In this document: positions 37,474 to 48,299 of the stretch, piece by piece
Layout of the letters: every line of letters begins with the position of its first letter
How positions within the stretch are numbered: the first letter of the stretch is position 1
Assembly: GCA_033439265.1 (NCBI GenBank)
Contig: JAVTVX010000012.1
Location: forward strand, 12,869,501 to 12,933,500
From: Dillenia suffruticosa
Lineage: Eukaryota > Streptophyta > Magnoliopsida > Dilleniales > Dilleniaceae
Length of the DNA stretch: 64,000 nucleotides
Direction: 5' to 3'
Position numbers and translations under genes: made by a program
The notes under the pieces: generated by a model
The model's input: the letters and a program-made list of their open reading frames with translations, nothing else
Told to the model about the DNA's origin: nothing
The model's database searches: none

Positions 37474-37567
37474 AAATTGGGAGAGAGGGAAAAGAGAGAT
37501 TGGGGCTTTTTAGCCCCAATCCCGACATTTTAATTTTATTTTATTTTATTTTTTTTATGGTGTTACA
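34560..37567 (-). repeat. 5' LTR of gypsy element 2
   Basis: 3008 bp, near-identical to 27447-30404. Length differences come mainly from extra 23-bp GC-rich units (about 36985-37210) and a shorter (GA)n run. Most base differences in the first 250 bp are A/G transitions, as expected from cytosine deamination. Confidence 0.92.
36600..37285. repeat. GC-rich 23-bp tandem array in the gypsy 2 LTR (right copy)
   Basis: Same array as in the left LTR but with at least one or two additional GCTGGGCTCGCGCGCTGGGC units, clearest between about 36990 and 37200. The copy-number change arose after insertion, because the two LTRs should be identical at that moment. Confidence 0.85.
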
Positions 37568-37947
37568 GGAAGACTATCTTATAGTTAACATATCATTTTG
37601 TATTCATAGGCTGACCATTTATATTTGACATAGTATTTTAAAACATAATTGTGAATGCATATTTAGAGTTGAGTCAACTATATTCTTATTTGTATTGTCT
37701 GAAGAACAAGAGATACATTGGCTGTGTGTGGCATAAGAAGTCTGGGGTATAGTGAGATTTGATGTCCCCATTGTATTAAATGGTGAGCTGTTATATATCC
37801 TTAACCGGTGTATAGATCTGAGCTTTGATGTATTCACTAGTCACACGATCCATTTGGTTATATGAAATTGATGACATAACTTTTAGATGTTAAACATGAA
37901 AATGACTGAACTAAATGCAAATCTAATCTTTATTTGCGGGTGGGAGA

Positions 37948-38103
37948 TGTTAAAAATGGGTACTGGGTCGCCCATGTGGGTTTGACCCAACCCAACATAA
38001 CTTTTGAAATTCAAATTATAAGGATAAAGAAAAGAGGGGGAGTAGTTTTGTGTAAAAACTAACTCTTAACCCCCTTACCTTCCTTTGAATTTCAAAATGA
38101 GTT

Positions 38104-38138
<35 letters not shown>

Positions 38139-38386
38139 CATAAAACGTAGGAATTTCTTTTTTTCCTTAAAAAAAGAGAGAAGAAGGAATATACGTGTAT
38201 GCTTTTACAAAAACAAGGGAACATCCATTGTTGAGCATTCTTGAAGATCTAGATCATATACGTGACAACTCTTTAGACTTATGCATTAAAAGGGTTTGTG
38301 ATTCAATGCTAGATCTTGGGAAATTTATTTTTGACATTTCAATTTGGTATGAAATTCCATCTTCGATTGTTATACAATAATCTTCA
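37948..38386 (+). repeat. 3' LTR of copia element 2
   Basis: 439 bp, preceded by the purine-rich GCGGGTGGGAGA and starting TGTTAAAAATGGG. It contains a run of about 30 T residues (38109-38138) where the other LTR has a shorter T/A tract. It ends AATCTTCA. Confidence 0.82.
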
Positions 38387-40560
38387 CAATTAAATTAGGA
38401 ACCTAAAGTCAATACCAAGTATTAAGTTTTTTTTTTTTTTTAATGCAAATCATGGTCACGAGATTGGTGAGTGAAAAAGAAATAATCAACCGCCACATGA
38501 TCTAAAATGGAAAATGAATTACAAAACCATTTGAGCAATTAATTGAGCATAAGATAAAATGGCAAAAAGATGGCCAGCTAATTTGGAGTAGTACACACGA
38601 ACCTAATAAAAATGAGTTAAGGATGGATTTGAGCATCCAGCTAAACACTAACAACTAACAAATAATAAGTCCATCCAGCTAAACAACTAACAACTAACAA
38701 ATAATAAGTCCATCCAGCTAAACACACTTGTATTATTGAGCATTTATGTAAAACTATATTAATCTCAATCTTAATCTTAGTTTATTCAAACAATATAAAT
38801 CTATATTACCTGTATTTTACCTTTATATAGACCAGTAAAATTATCTTTATTTAATGGTCATTTATATAATAACTAATTGAGAAACAATTAAGGTTATATA
38901 ACCCTAATCATAATTTGTCCTAATTTTTCCCTACTCTTTCCTTAATCCTGATTTTTCTCAATTTTGCCTTAATTTCACCCTAATTCTAGTATGCCAATAT
39001 GAACATACCCTAATTTAACATTAATTTTGTCATAATTTTGTCTTAATTCTAACATGAAAATATGAATATACCCGAATTTAATCTTAATTTACCCTAATTC
39101 TGCTTTAATTTTGTCCCAATTTCACTCTAATATTTCCCTGATCTTGCCTTAATCATGTACGTGGACCAAAAAACAATAACTAATATACTAACAACATTAT
39201 CAATATATTTAGAGTTGTAGAAAATGGAGGAACTCATCTTTGTAGAAAATGGAGGTCGCGGTGAGGAGAACAGAGAGAGCATAAAACCATAGCATAGTGA
39301 GAAGAGAGAGAGAGAAGCAACCTTCAGTAGAGAGCGGCCTTCGACATCTTTCTTTGACGACTGTACAGCAATGGCGGCATTCGTTTTAATAGGGAGGTTC
39401 AGGGGCAGCGAATGAAAAAGGCAAGAGAGAGAATAGAGAATAGAGAAAAGAAGGTTTATTCATGTGGGTTTTAAAACGATTTCCAGATGTTTTGCTCCAA
39501 AAATATTGGCAAACAGTGAACATGCTGATGTTTCTACTTAAAAACATCAAGATATCCCCCTTTCTTTAGTCCCTCTCTCTCTAAAAGGACTTTTTGATGT
39601 TTTGCCCGGCAACACTGGCAAACAATGAACATGCCGACTTTCTTGAGTAAAATGTCGGATATCCCTCCCTCTCTCTCTCTCTCTCTCTTCTCCCTCTCTT
39701 TCTCTGTACCCTTTTCCAATGTTTATTATAAAAAATGTTCGCAAGACTGAAAGCTTTTGCTTGTGTTTAGAGTTAAATAGTTGGCAAAATTTTGGCCACC
39801 ATTCATTTTTGCATGGAAACTACTTTCCCCAACATTTTGGCTCCTAAACGTTGCCTAAAAGTGTTTTTGCCAACGTTTCTGTGTCAAAACATCATGGCAA
39901 GCAAAATAGTGATGACGTAGATTTTAAACATCAGGAAAAAAAGCATAGGAAAAAATGTCTCTAAGTTAAGGAACACAATCTGCCCAACATAAAAACCAAT
40001 GTCACCAAAATATTTTACAATCAAAACTTATAGTTTAATGAAGTGCTGAAAGAGATTAAAGGAATCTTTTTATTTCAACTTTTATATCCTTAGCCCTTAA
40101 TTTTAAATTATCACGTTTCAAAAAGAGGAATTTTAAAAACTATAATATCTACAAGAAAATATCATTGCACTATATGTGGCCATAATAAAAGAAATTTCTT
40201 AAACAAGAATTTTGATGAATCATGAAAATGCTCTCAAGCAACATGGCAATCATGTGATATTAATAAGTATTGGTATTGTGAGCCCGAAAATGGTCTGCAT
40301 TTTGCAAGTGGATCAATTATCATAGTTTTGGGTTATTATTATAAAAGGATTTATATTCAAAAGTTTTGAAAGATGCTTAGGTGGATTCGTAGTAGTTCAT
40401 TGATTTGGAAATAAACGCATTTGAAAATTATAAATTGCACTTTCGAGAGATAGATTATATAGCACACCAAAATACCATTACAAATATTGCTTCTTTCGGA
40501 TTTTTTTTTTTTTTTAAATTTTGATTTAGTGCAATCAATGTTAAAAAAATACAATCTCAC
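38387..40560. other. Spacer with simple and short tandem repeats
   Basis: No coding region is recognised. It contains a poly-T run (about 38426-38440), a 38-39 bp tandem repeat (38634-38725), a CCTAATTTT-rich low-complexity stretch (38930-39165), a purine-rich patch (39240-39460), two degenerate direct copies of a segment of about 115 bp starting GATGTTTTGC (about 39485-39590 and 39596-39700), a CT run (39662-39705), and a run of T at 40500-40515. Some of this may be an unrecognised small DNA transposon, but no TIR pair could be confirmed. Confidence 0.5.
38634..38725. repeat. 38-39 bp tandem repeat, about 2.4 copies
   Basis: CATCCAGCTAAACA starts at 38634, 38672 and 38711; each unit also contains ACTAACAACTAACAAATAAT. 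The copies are almost identical, so the duplication is recent. Confidence 0.9.
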
Positions 40561-41670
40561 TCTAAAAGAATCTAGTGTAGTGTTGATCAATGTAACCCTA
40601 GAATACTCTAGTAGCAATAACCTTTGAAAAGCACTGCCGCATTTTAGAAGAATCTAGTGTAGTGTAAACTTATGTAATCCTAGAATACTCTAGTAGCAAT
40701 AACCAACATAGGCTAGAATATTAATTATATTGTCTAGAATGTTCACTAGCTAATTTACGACCAGAATAAATGGGAGTGGGTTGTTTGTAGTGAAAGTAAG
40801 GTAATTCCTTCAATTCCTTAGCTTCTCCACTTAATTCTTGGTTTGGAGTTGTGGTCTTATAGTGTTCCAAAGTTGTGTTGTATAAGTATTTGTTTAATTT
40901 TAATGTTTGAGTTACAAGTTTTCTGAGGGTGAAATTATTGGCATTATATTGTCATTGTCATTTTGTCATATATTTTTGTCCACCACTTTAGTTAAATTCA
41001 ACAAGTGATATCAAATCCAAATTATCTTTGGCAAGGCTCGTATTAGTGAAATATTTTTTGAGATACTCTTTTCTTGAAGTAGTTCGGTCATGGATCAAAT
41101 CAGGGACTGTTGTATGTACTCTATAAAAGCTCATTATAGCTCAATCTAGGACTGTCATAGTTGTTGGTGAGCACCCAAGGAAAAATGGCAGATTTTGCTA
41201 TGTTAGTGTGTAGAATTGAGGAGCTCAACGACACCAACTATAGAAATTGGAGCAACAGGATAAGGTATTTTCTCATTAGCCAAGACTTGTGGGATATCAT
41301 GTCTGGTGAAAATCTGGAACCACCGGTGGCCATGACAGAGCCCTTAGAGATAGAATACGAAGTTTAGTAAGGCCATGTATCTGTTGACTATTGCAATAGA
41401 TGTTGAATAATTGCATAGGATAAAGTCGACAAACACATCAAAGGTAGCATGGGACACGTTAGCTGTTGCATTTACCAAGAAGAATGAATCTAAGCTTCAA
41501 CAACTTGAAAATGAGCTCCTTTCGATCTCACAGTGAAACTCATGTTATGTCCATATTTTTCTAAAGTCAAATCTCTTGGTGAGGAAATTTCAAAATTAGA
41601 TCCAAAGAGTGTAATTAGTTAAATGAGGATGAATAGGATAATCACCCATGGATAGAGACCCGAGTTCAAG
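40560..41670 (+). mobile_element. Ty1/copia element 3, 5' fragment (LTR part and gag start)
   Basis: A primer-binding-like AGTGATATCAAATCC at 41004-41018 follows TTCAACA, a plausible LTR end. Downstream, from 41161, is a copia gag N-terminus with RIEELNDTNYRNWSNRIRYF and LISQDLWDIMSGENLEPP. The sequence stops exactly where the gypsy element 3 LTR begins at 41671. Upstream (40567-41003) is LTR-like sequence containing an 82-bp direct duplication; its left edge is not fixed. Broken; the rest of the element is not seen in the window. Confidence 0.65.
40567..40704. repeat. 82-bp direct duplication in the copia 3 LTR region
   Basis: AGAATCTAGTGTAGTGT and CTAGAATACTCTAGTAGCAA occur at 40567-40622 and again at 40649-40704, offset by 82 bases. 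A related AGAATGTTCACTAG follows near 40735. Confidence 0.8.
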
Positions 41671-44455
41671 TGTAACACCGAGACCGAGAAAAAAAAATTA
41701 GAAAAGTTAAACACACACTCTCTCATCCCTCTCCCCCACTTTCCCAATTCCCCATTTCTATTCACCCGAAAACCTAACCCCATTTCTCTCTCTCTTGTCT
41801 CTCACTCTCTCAATTATTATTATGAATCATGAACATGGATCACTCTTGAATTTTTAGAAGAAGAAGAGGTAAGTAAGTCCCTCTCTCGGCTTTCTCATTT
41901 CTCCTTCGCCTCTCTTCAATCTCTCACACACACCCTCTCATCTCTCTCTCTCTCTTTCTCTCTACTAGGGTTTCCTTTGTTAGTGTATTTGGTCCTCTAT
42001 GCATGTGACTATGGCGCAAGTTCAGAACGGAGGATCAGAAAAGGCGATGATGTTATTATCTGTGAAATTACACTAACCTCTCTCACTCTCTCTCCCTCCC
42101 CTTTTCACATTTCGCTATCTTTTCTCTCGGTTGTGTGTCTTTGTCTGCAATCCGACCACAATCCATAGCATCTCAAGATACAAATCTCATTTCTCATTCT
42201 GGTAAAATTCCCTCTGCCTTTTTAATTTGCCTCGGATTCTTGTTGTCGATGAATTAGTTTAGTTTATGGCTATTGTTGTTTGTTGCATCTGCTACTTGAA
42301 TCGAAGTTGAATTATATCCAATTCCTCTATTCCCTGTTATGAATCATCTAGACTTAGCCCCAATAGCGTTATGGTCTATTGCTTTGACATTTTTGAGGAT
42401 GTTCTTTCTTAAAAACTATTGTTAGAAAACCCCTTCTTTCATTACCTTCTGGAAAGTGTAGACAATTTGTTTCTCTTGATTTTCTTTTTCATCAAATGCT
42501 ATATCTCAGAACCCAACACATGTTTATCCGATTGCCTCAAGTTCATATTGCTAATCTATGACTAGAATGCAAAGCTTTGTGTTGGGCATGAAATTCATGA
42601 TTTTGTATAATGAGTATATTGTGATTTTTATATTATAACTTTCTCTACACAAAAGAAAATCAAGTGAGGCTTTTTGCATATGAAACTAGACTCTCATATC
42701 TTGAACATGGGATATGATTCGTTGAAATCAGATAAGAACTGGATTTGTTATGATTTTCAATGAATTTTCATGGTGCTGTTCTGCCCCTGTTCTGGTTACT
42801 CGTTTCCCTTCAATTTTGAGGTGCCTCTAGGCTGAATTCGGCTATGCTCTGAACATAGAAGTTGTAGATCTATATCTTATCTTTAGGTTGGGATAAGAAT
42901 TATATGATTTGGATGTGTATAGTAAAAGTTATAGTCATTTTTCTATGACTGCACAAATTGAAAATTTTACTGAAAAACTAGAATTGTAAAAATATTAAGG
43001 AGAAATGATTTCTCTAGTATTGGTATGTGATTTAATAATTTAATTATGATCAATAAATTAGGTTAAGGTCTTTGAAGATCTGAAGGAGGGATAGTTCTCA
43101 TTTAGTTAGGAAATTTAGGAGTGATTACCCTCTCAAAAGATGAATGGATGGTCCGTTGTGTTGTAAATGAGTAAAATTATTTTAAATTTTTTTGTAAATG
43201 ATTTTAAATGATTTTTATATGTTTTATATAAGTTTTTTGTGATTGTGGGATGTTTAAAATGGAAATTTGAATTACAAATGCATCCATTATATTTATAAAT
43301 GAATGTGTACAATATATTATTGAATATTTGATTTATGAATGCTATGGTACGATTTGATAATCGTTTGTTGAAATTATGGCACATCAAAAATGATTTGAAT
43401 ATTTGTGAAAGGATGGTGCATGAAGTATAAGGCTATAGTCATTCTCTCCACGAAACGACCCGATGGGTTGACGTGGTTGGGATTGGATGAGTGGGGGAGG
43501 CCGACATGGCTCCCTTTGCTGAAGTTGGTTATATCTGGACATACCCCGGTGAGGTACGAGTCAATGCAAAGGAAGGGGGAAGTAGTGCTACGAAATAAAC
43601 GGATTGAAAACCCCTTGGTGGGCTTTCATCCTGGTTCGGCCAAATCTGGGACAGAAGTGATTTCTTAAGGAGACCCCATGATTTTGAAAAGCCTAAAATT
43701 TATGGATTCATATTTGTTTGAATTATTCTGATTTGTTGAGACTATTTTGTATCCAAATAGTTATTTATGAAATATGATTTGATTTCCCCACATTCACCTC
43801 TCATTTATTGACACAATTATGCCATTGCACTTCAATCGTTGAGTGTTCCCATGCTCACCCCTCTATTCTATATTTTTCAAAGGAAGTTTAGATGGAAGAT
43901 ATCATTGGAGCCAATTGAAGATACTTTTCGCTGAATTGTTATAGGTATTAATGATATAGATATTATTTTTGAGTTGATGTGGTATGATCCGTGGAAGGAG
44001 GCTTTGTACTCTTCATTTTGGGTTTTGATTTAATTGATATTTGCTTTATTTTCTTTGGAGCAAGTATTGGTAAAATTTTTACTTGATTTTTTGTGAAACT
44101 TTGTAAACTTGTATTTATATTTGTCTTTTGCAAAACTTATTGTTTCATTGGGGCATTTGAACTTTATTGTGAATTTTGAAACATTTGGAATTTGTGAAAA
44201 CTTTATTAAGAATTCTTTCAGATGGCCGATATGGCTTTATGCATGCATTTGATTTTGATTGGCTGGGATGGCCTCATGTATGCTGTTGTGATAAAATGGA
44301 TTGGGATGGTCCTTTGTATGATTTTAAATAGTTTTGAAAATAGATTTGAAAATGTGGAATGCCTTGCATTGTCCCGGTATATGGGGAGATATTGCTCGTA
44401 TAATGAGATAATATAGCGGTTGTTGTATACTTGACTCGAGGGTCAAGGCGTAACA
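41671..44455 (+). repeat. 5' LTR of gypsy element 3
   Basis: 2785 bp. CT-rich tracts near 41710-41820 and 41880-41965 match those in the other LTR. The U5-side has the lineage-typical CTCACCCCTCTATTCTAT block (about 43855-43873) and ends GGCGTAACA. Confidence 0.87.
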
Positions 44456-44460
44456 ACTTT

Positions 44461-44477
44461 ATTGGTATCAGAGCCAG
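44461..44477 (+). other. Primer-binding site, gypsy element 3
   Basis: ATTGGTATCAGAGCCAG follows the LTR end and matches the initiator-methionine tRNA complement very well. Confidence 0.85.
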
Positions 44478-44734
44478 GTTTGATATTTTTAAAAAATATT
44501 TGAAAATTTGAAATGTCACCAAATGTCCCCAATGATTTTTTAAAAGTTTTAGAATAGTTTTCTTTTGAAAATTCATATTTTAAAAACATTTTTCAAAAAA
44601 TGTATAAAAACCTTCTATGGATTCTTAGAAAATTAAGGATATCTTTTTAGGGGGGTTAAGTTATTAGTTCTTCTCTTAACCCTATTTGCTAAACATAGCT
44701 ATTCCCTTGTAGATAACTATCCTCCGCATAGAAG

Positions 44735-46096
44735 GATGAAGAATGTAAACGAAATTCCTTCCCGAGAGCATGAGGATGAGTCATCCTCACTTGCTCTACC
44801 TCCATCAGTGTCCACACACCTGGCTCCTTCAATCGGGATTCCTACACCCCCTATAGCTGCCCTCCAGCAAGTAATAAAGTGGTGGAGCACTCTCAAAGCA
44901 TAGTACTAAGCTCCACCTCAATATTTAGCTCCTCCACCGGTTCCTCCTCCTATGCCGGCTATTGCACCAAGTATTCTAGTGGTACCTCCTCCGATTGCTA
45001 CAATGACCGAGCACCCTACCATAGAGTTGTCTAAATTGATAAAGGAGCCACGACAATTAGGGTGTGAGACATTTTCTGACATGTGTGATGCTTCGGTGGC
45101 CAATGAATGGATTGGCCAAATTCAAGAGACTGTCACCGAAATGAGGCTAGATGAGGAGATGATGTTGTGAGTAGCAGTGAAATTACTGGATAAGAGTGCT
45201 AGAACTTGGTGGGAAAGTATGAAAGCAAGAGCGACTACACCACCTACATAGGGAGAGTTCCTCAGAGCTTTTGAGGAGAAATATTACACATGGTTCTATA
45301 GGGATTAGAAGAGAGAGAAATTCTTCAAGTTTGCTCAAGGAAACAAGATGGTGTCTAATTACGAGTTAGAACTGAGGGATTTGCCACATATGTTCCCGAG
45401 TTTGTAAATTCTGAAAAGTCCATGTATGCAAAGTTCGAATCGGGATTGAATTTGAACATAAGAGAGAAAATGTTTGTCACTAAAGAGCATACATTTCAAG
45501 ATGTCCTAAACTTGGCTTTAAGGGCTAAGAAAATGGTGATGGAGAGAAGTAACATTAGAAAACACCATGGGAAAAGAAAGAGGCTAAGTGGTTTCATATC
45601 AGGCCAAAGTTCCAAGAAGAATAGAAGCACAGGTTTTTATAATGGCAGATCTGTTTCAGGATCGGTTGGCTCTCCTCAAGGCCCACCATTTTTTAAACCA
45701 AATGCTCCTAGTAGAAATGTTGGATCGGGAGTAAGATCGAGGGGGAGTGGAGTAGAACCTTGCCCTACTTGTAAGGGGCATCATATGGGTCCATGCAGGA
45801 GACCCAAACGATATTATCATTGCGGGAAGGAGGGTTACCTCCCATACGTTTTCCCGGAGTTGAATGCAGAAGGGCAAGGAAGTCGTCAAGTTCGGGGTCA
45901 TCCTAGTGGTTCCAAGAGAGACTCGGCTACTATTTCAACACTTTTCACCAGTGGTACTCCTAGGACGGGCATAGGAAGCAATACCATCACCGCCCCCACT
46001 CAACGTACCCAGCCTAGATCTCAGTTCAGAATCTATGCTATGACCAATGAAAAAACCCAGACCAATCTGGATGTGATTACAGGTAAACTACTTTGA
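44735..46096 (+). pseudogene. gag with zinc knuckle, gypsy element 3
   Basis: Starts near MKNVNEIPSREHEDESSSLA (44739). A gag core at 45000-45300 has IELSKLIKEPRQLGCETF. A basic region with SGFISGQSSKKNRSTGF (about 45590-45640) precedes a Cys-rich CPTCKGHHMGPCRRP and knuckle-like YYHCGKEGYL (about 45760-45840). Same layout as elements 1 and 4. Broken fossil. Confidence 0.8.
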
Positions 46097-46247
46097 AACT
46101 TGAACTAGCAATTTAAAATGTGATATAGATGGTTTATTATTATGATTTGAGGAATAATGATGATATGATTTGTTTATGATCGTTAGGTAGATATATGAAA
46201 TATTCATGATTACGTAGTACGATGAGATATCATAGGGAGTCATATAT

Positions 46248-46571
46248 ATGAACTGTAAAATTTGTGGATTGACTACTGATTTCCTTATGGTCTATGCTGA
46301 TAGATACATGAAAATTTTTGGTGTTGATGCTCATGTGCTCATAAATATTGGGTCTAATAATTCATTTGTGAGTTTGAGATTTGCTAGATATTTTGATAGG
46401 CTTTTAGTTCCACTTGTTGAAGAATTGTTGGCTATTACACCTTTGGGGGAGCACTTGATTAGGGATATAGTGTATAAGGATTGTGAGGTGAAGATCCGTG
46501 AGGTAACTCTCAAAGCAGACTTGATTCCATTGGAGATGAGAGATTTTGATGCCATTCTAGGCATAGATTGA
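46248..46571 (+). pseudogene. Aspartic protease region, gypsy element 3
   Basis: Alignable along its length to the element 1 protease: the active-site region near 46320-46370, LVPLVEELLAITPLGEHL (about 46405-46460), and MRDFDAILGID at the end. Part of a broken polyprotein. Confidence 0.8.
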
Positions 46572-46599
46572 CTATTTCTTCACCGAGCTTCAATGAACT

Positions 46600-48110
46600 G
46601 CTTTACTAAAGAAGTGGAATTCCGTAGGCCAAGGCATCCTCTACCTGTATTCACTGGTGAACTACAAGTCTTGCCGAGCTGTGAAATTTCAGCTCTTGAA
46701 GCGTGGAGATTAGTGCATAAAGGATGTGAAAGTTATTTAGCTTACATTGTTTATACCACAGTGGGAAGCCCTAATTTGAATGATATTTATGTGGTGAATG
46801 AATTTCCAGAAGTCCACTGGTCCGGGAGTTCGATTTCACCATAGATCTTATTCCTGGCACCACACCAATTTCGATTCTTCCCTATCGAATGACACTTGTA
46901 AAGTTGAAAGAATTGAAGGTTCAGCTCCAAGAATTGTTGGACAAGGGGTTCATCCGACTGAGTACCTCGCCTTGGGGTTCTGTTTGTGAAGAAGAAGGAC
47001 GAAACCTTCCGGTTATGTATTGATTACCGAGAACTCAATAAGGCAACGATCAAAAACAAATATCTTCTCCTAAGAATTGATGATTCTTTTTATCAACTTC
47101 AAGGGGCCAGTATGTTCTCAAAGATAGATTTGAGATCGGGTTATCATCAACTGAGGATCAAGGGTGACGATGTCTACAAGACCATGTTTAGAACACTGTA
47201 TGGATACTACGAATTTTTAGTAATGCCCTTTGGGTTGACAAATGCTCCTGCGGCCTTCATGGACCCATGAATCATGTGTTTCGTTCCTACCTCTATAAGT
47301 TCGACATAGTTTTTATCGATGATATGTTGATATATTCCGAGAGTGACGAAGAGCAATCTGAACATTTCTGGATCATCCTGCAAATTCTTAGGGAGAAGAA
47401 GTTGTATGCCAAGTTCTCTAAGTAAGAGTTTTGCTTGAGGAAGATTGGCTTTTTAGGGCATGTGGTTTCCAAGAATGGGATTTTTGTGGATCCAAAGAAG
47501 GTAGAGACCATACTGAAGTGGGAGCAGCCTAATAATGTCACTGAAATGAGAAGTTTTCTCAGATTAGTAGGGTATTATCGAAGATTCATAGAAGAATTCT
47601 CGAAGATAGCAGCTCCAATGACTAATTTGACTCAGAAGGGAGTCAAATTCAAATACGATGAAAAGTGTGAGGGTAGTGTTCAAGAGCTTAAACAAAAATT
47701 AACCTCTGCTCCTATTCTTACTATCCCTACTAGCGGGGGCTGTGATTTTGTGGTATATAGTGATGCTAGCAAGCAATGATTTGGGTATGTGTTGATATAA
47801 GATGATAGGGTGATTGCTTATGCCTCTTGCCAATTAAAGAAGCATGAAGTGAACTACCTTACTTATGATTTGGAACTAGCTACCATTGTTTTTGCTTTAA
47901 AGATTTGGCGGCATTATTTATATGGGGTTACTTGCAAGATTTTTACTAACCATAAAAGCTTGAAATACTTGTTCACTTTGAAGAAGCTAAACTTAAGGTA
48001 ACGGAGGTGGCTGGAACTAATCAAGGATTATGATTTGGTAATTAATTACCACCCCGAAAAGGCGAATGTAGTTGCGGATATTTTAAGCCGTAAATCTTCA
48101 TCTTCGGCAA
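46600..48110 (+). pseudogene. Reverse transcriptase and RNase H, gypsy element 3
   Basis: The RT linker at 46593-46844 has VLPSCEISALEAWRLVHKGC. RT blocks include [19 protein letters not shown] (46998-47054), [15 protein letters not shown] (47116-47160) and [17 protein letters not shown] (47214-47264). The connection domain at 47435-47640 includes [20 protein letters not shown]. RNase H at 47740-48090 includes [20 protein letters not shown]. Good family match; broken fossil. Confidence 0.85.
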
Positions 48111-48299
48111 CCCAAGGGAGTTCTTACCTTACTTGTCTAGTTGGACTTTGAGCATTTTGAGTCGAATTTGCTAAGGATGATCAATGTACTCTATTAGCCA
48201 AGTTTATGGAGAGGCCTACTTTGGTAGACCGCATTCGGGAGCTTCAAGTGACCGATAAAGAGTTGAAGGGCATAATAGAAAAGATTTAAAAAGGGGAAG

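Larger units (their letters stand above)
27447..37567 (-). mobile_element. Ty3/gypsy element 2, chromovirus (Tekay/Del-like), with 5-bp TSD
   Basis: Bounded by two long LTRs (27447-30404 and 34560-37567) and flanked by GGAAG on both sides (27442-27446 and 37568-37572), an exact 5-bp target duplication. On the minus strand the LTR starts TGTAACACC and ends GGGGCGTGACA. The roughly 4.15 kb interior keeps the order gag, protease, reverse transcriptase, integrase. The LTRs are nearly identical, about 1-3 percent different by eye apart from repeat-number changes, so the insertion is recent. The interior is heavily broken, with more than ten breaks. It sits in the 3' tail of copia element 2 and is therefore younger than it. 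Confidence 0.93.
20197..38386 (+). mobile_element. Ty1/copia element 2, split by gypsy element 2
   Basis: Two related LTRs flank it: 20197-20659 (TGTTGG...CTCA) and 37948-38386 (TGTTAA...TTCA). Five-base flanks CACTT (20192-20196) and CAATT (38387-38391) match at four of five positions, consistent with an old target duplication. Between them, on the plus strand, are a primer-binding-like site, gag with a zinc knuckle, protease, integrase, reverse transcriptase and RNase H, and a polypurine tract (about 37935-37947). Gypsy element 2 occupies 27447-37567 inside the 3' tail. Without that insert the element is about 8.1 kb. The LTRs differ by well over 10 percent, so it is old. Broken, with many breaks. 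Confidence 0.85.

Noticed and set aside
38930-39165. Interstitial telomere repeat
   Set aside because: The CCCTAA words are not in tandem and lack the CCCTAAA period of plant telomeres.
39481-39905. Small DNA transposon bounded by GATGTTTTG and CAAAACATC
   Set aside because: The inverted match is only nine bases with no target duplication, and GATGTTTTG also occurs as part of a direct repeat inside the interval.
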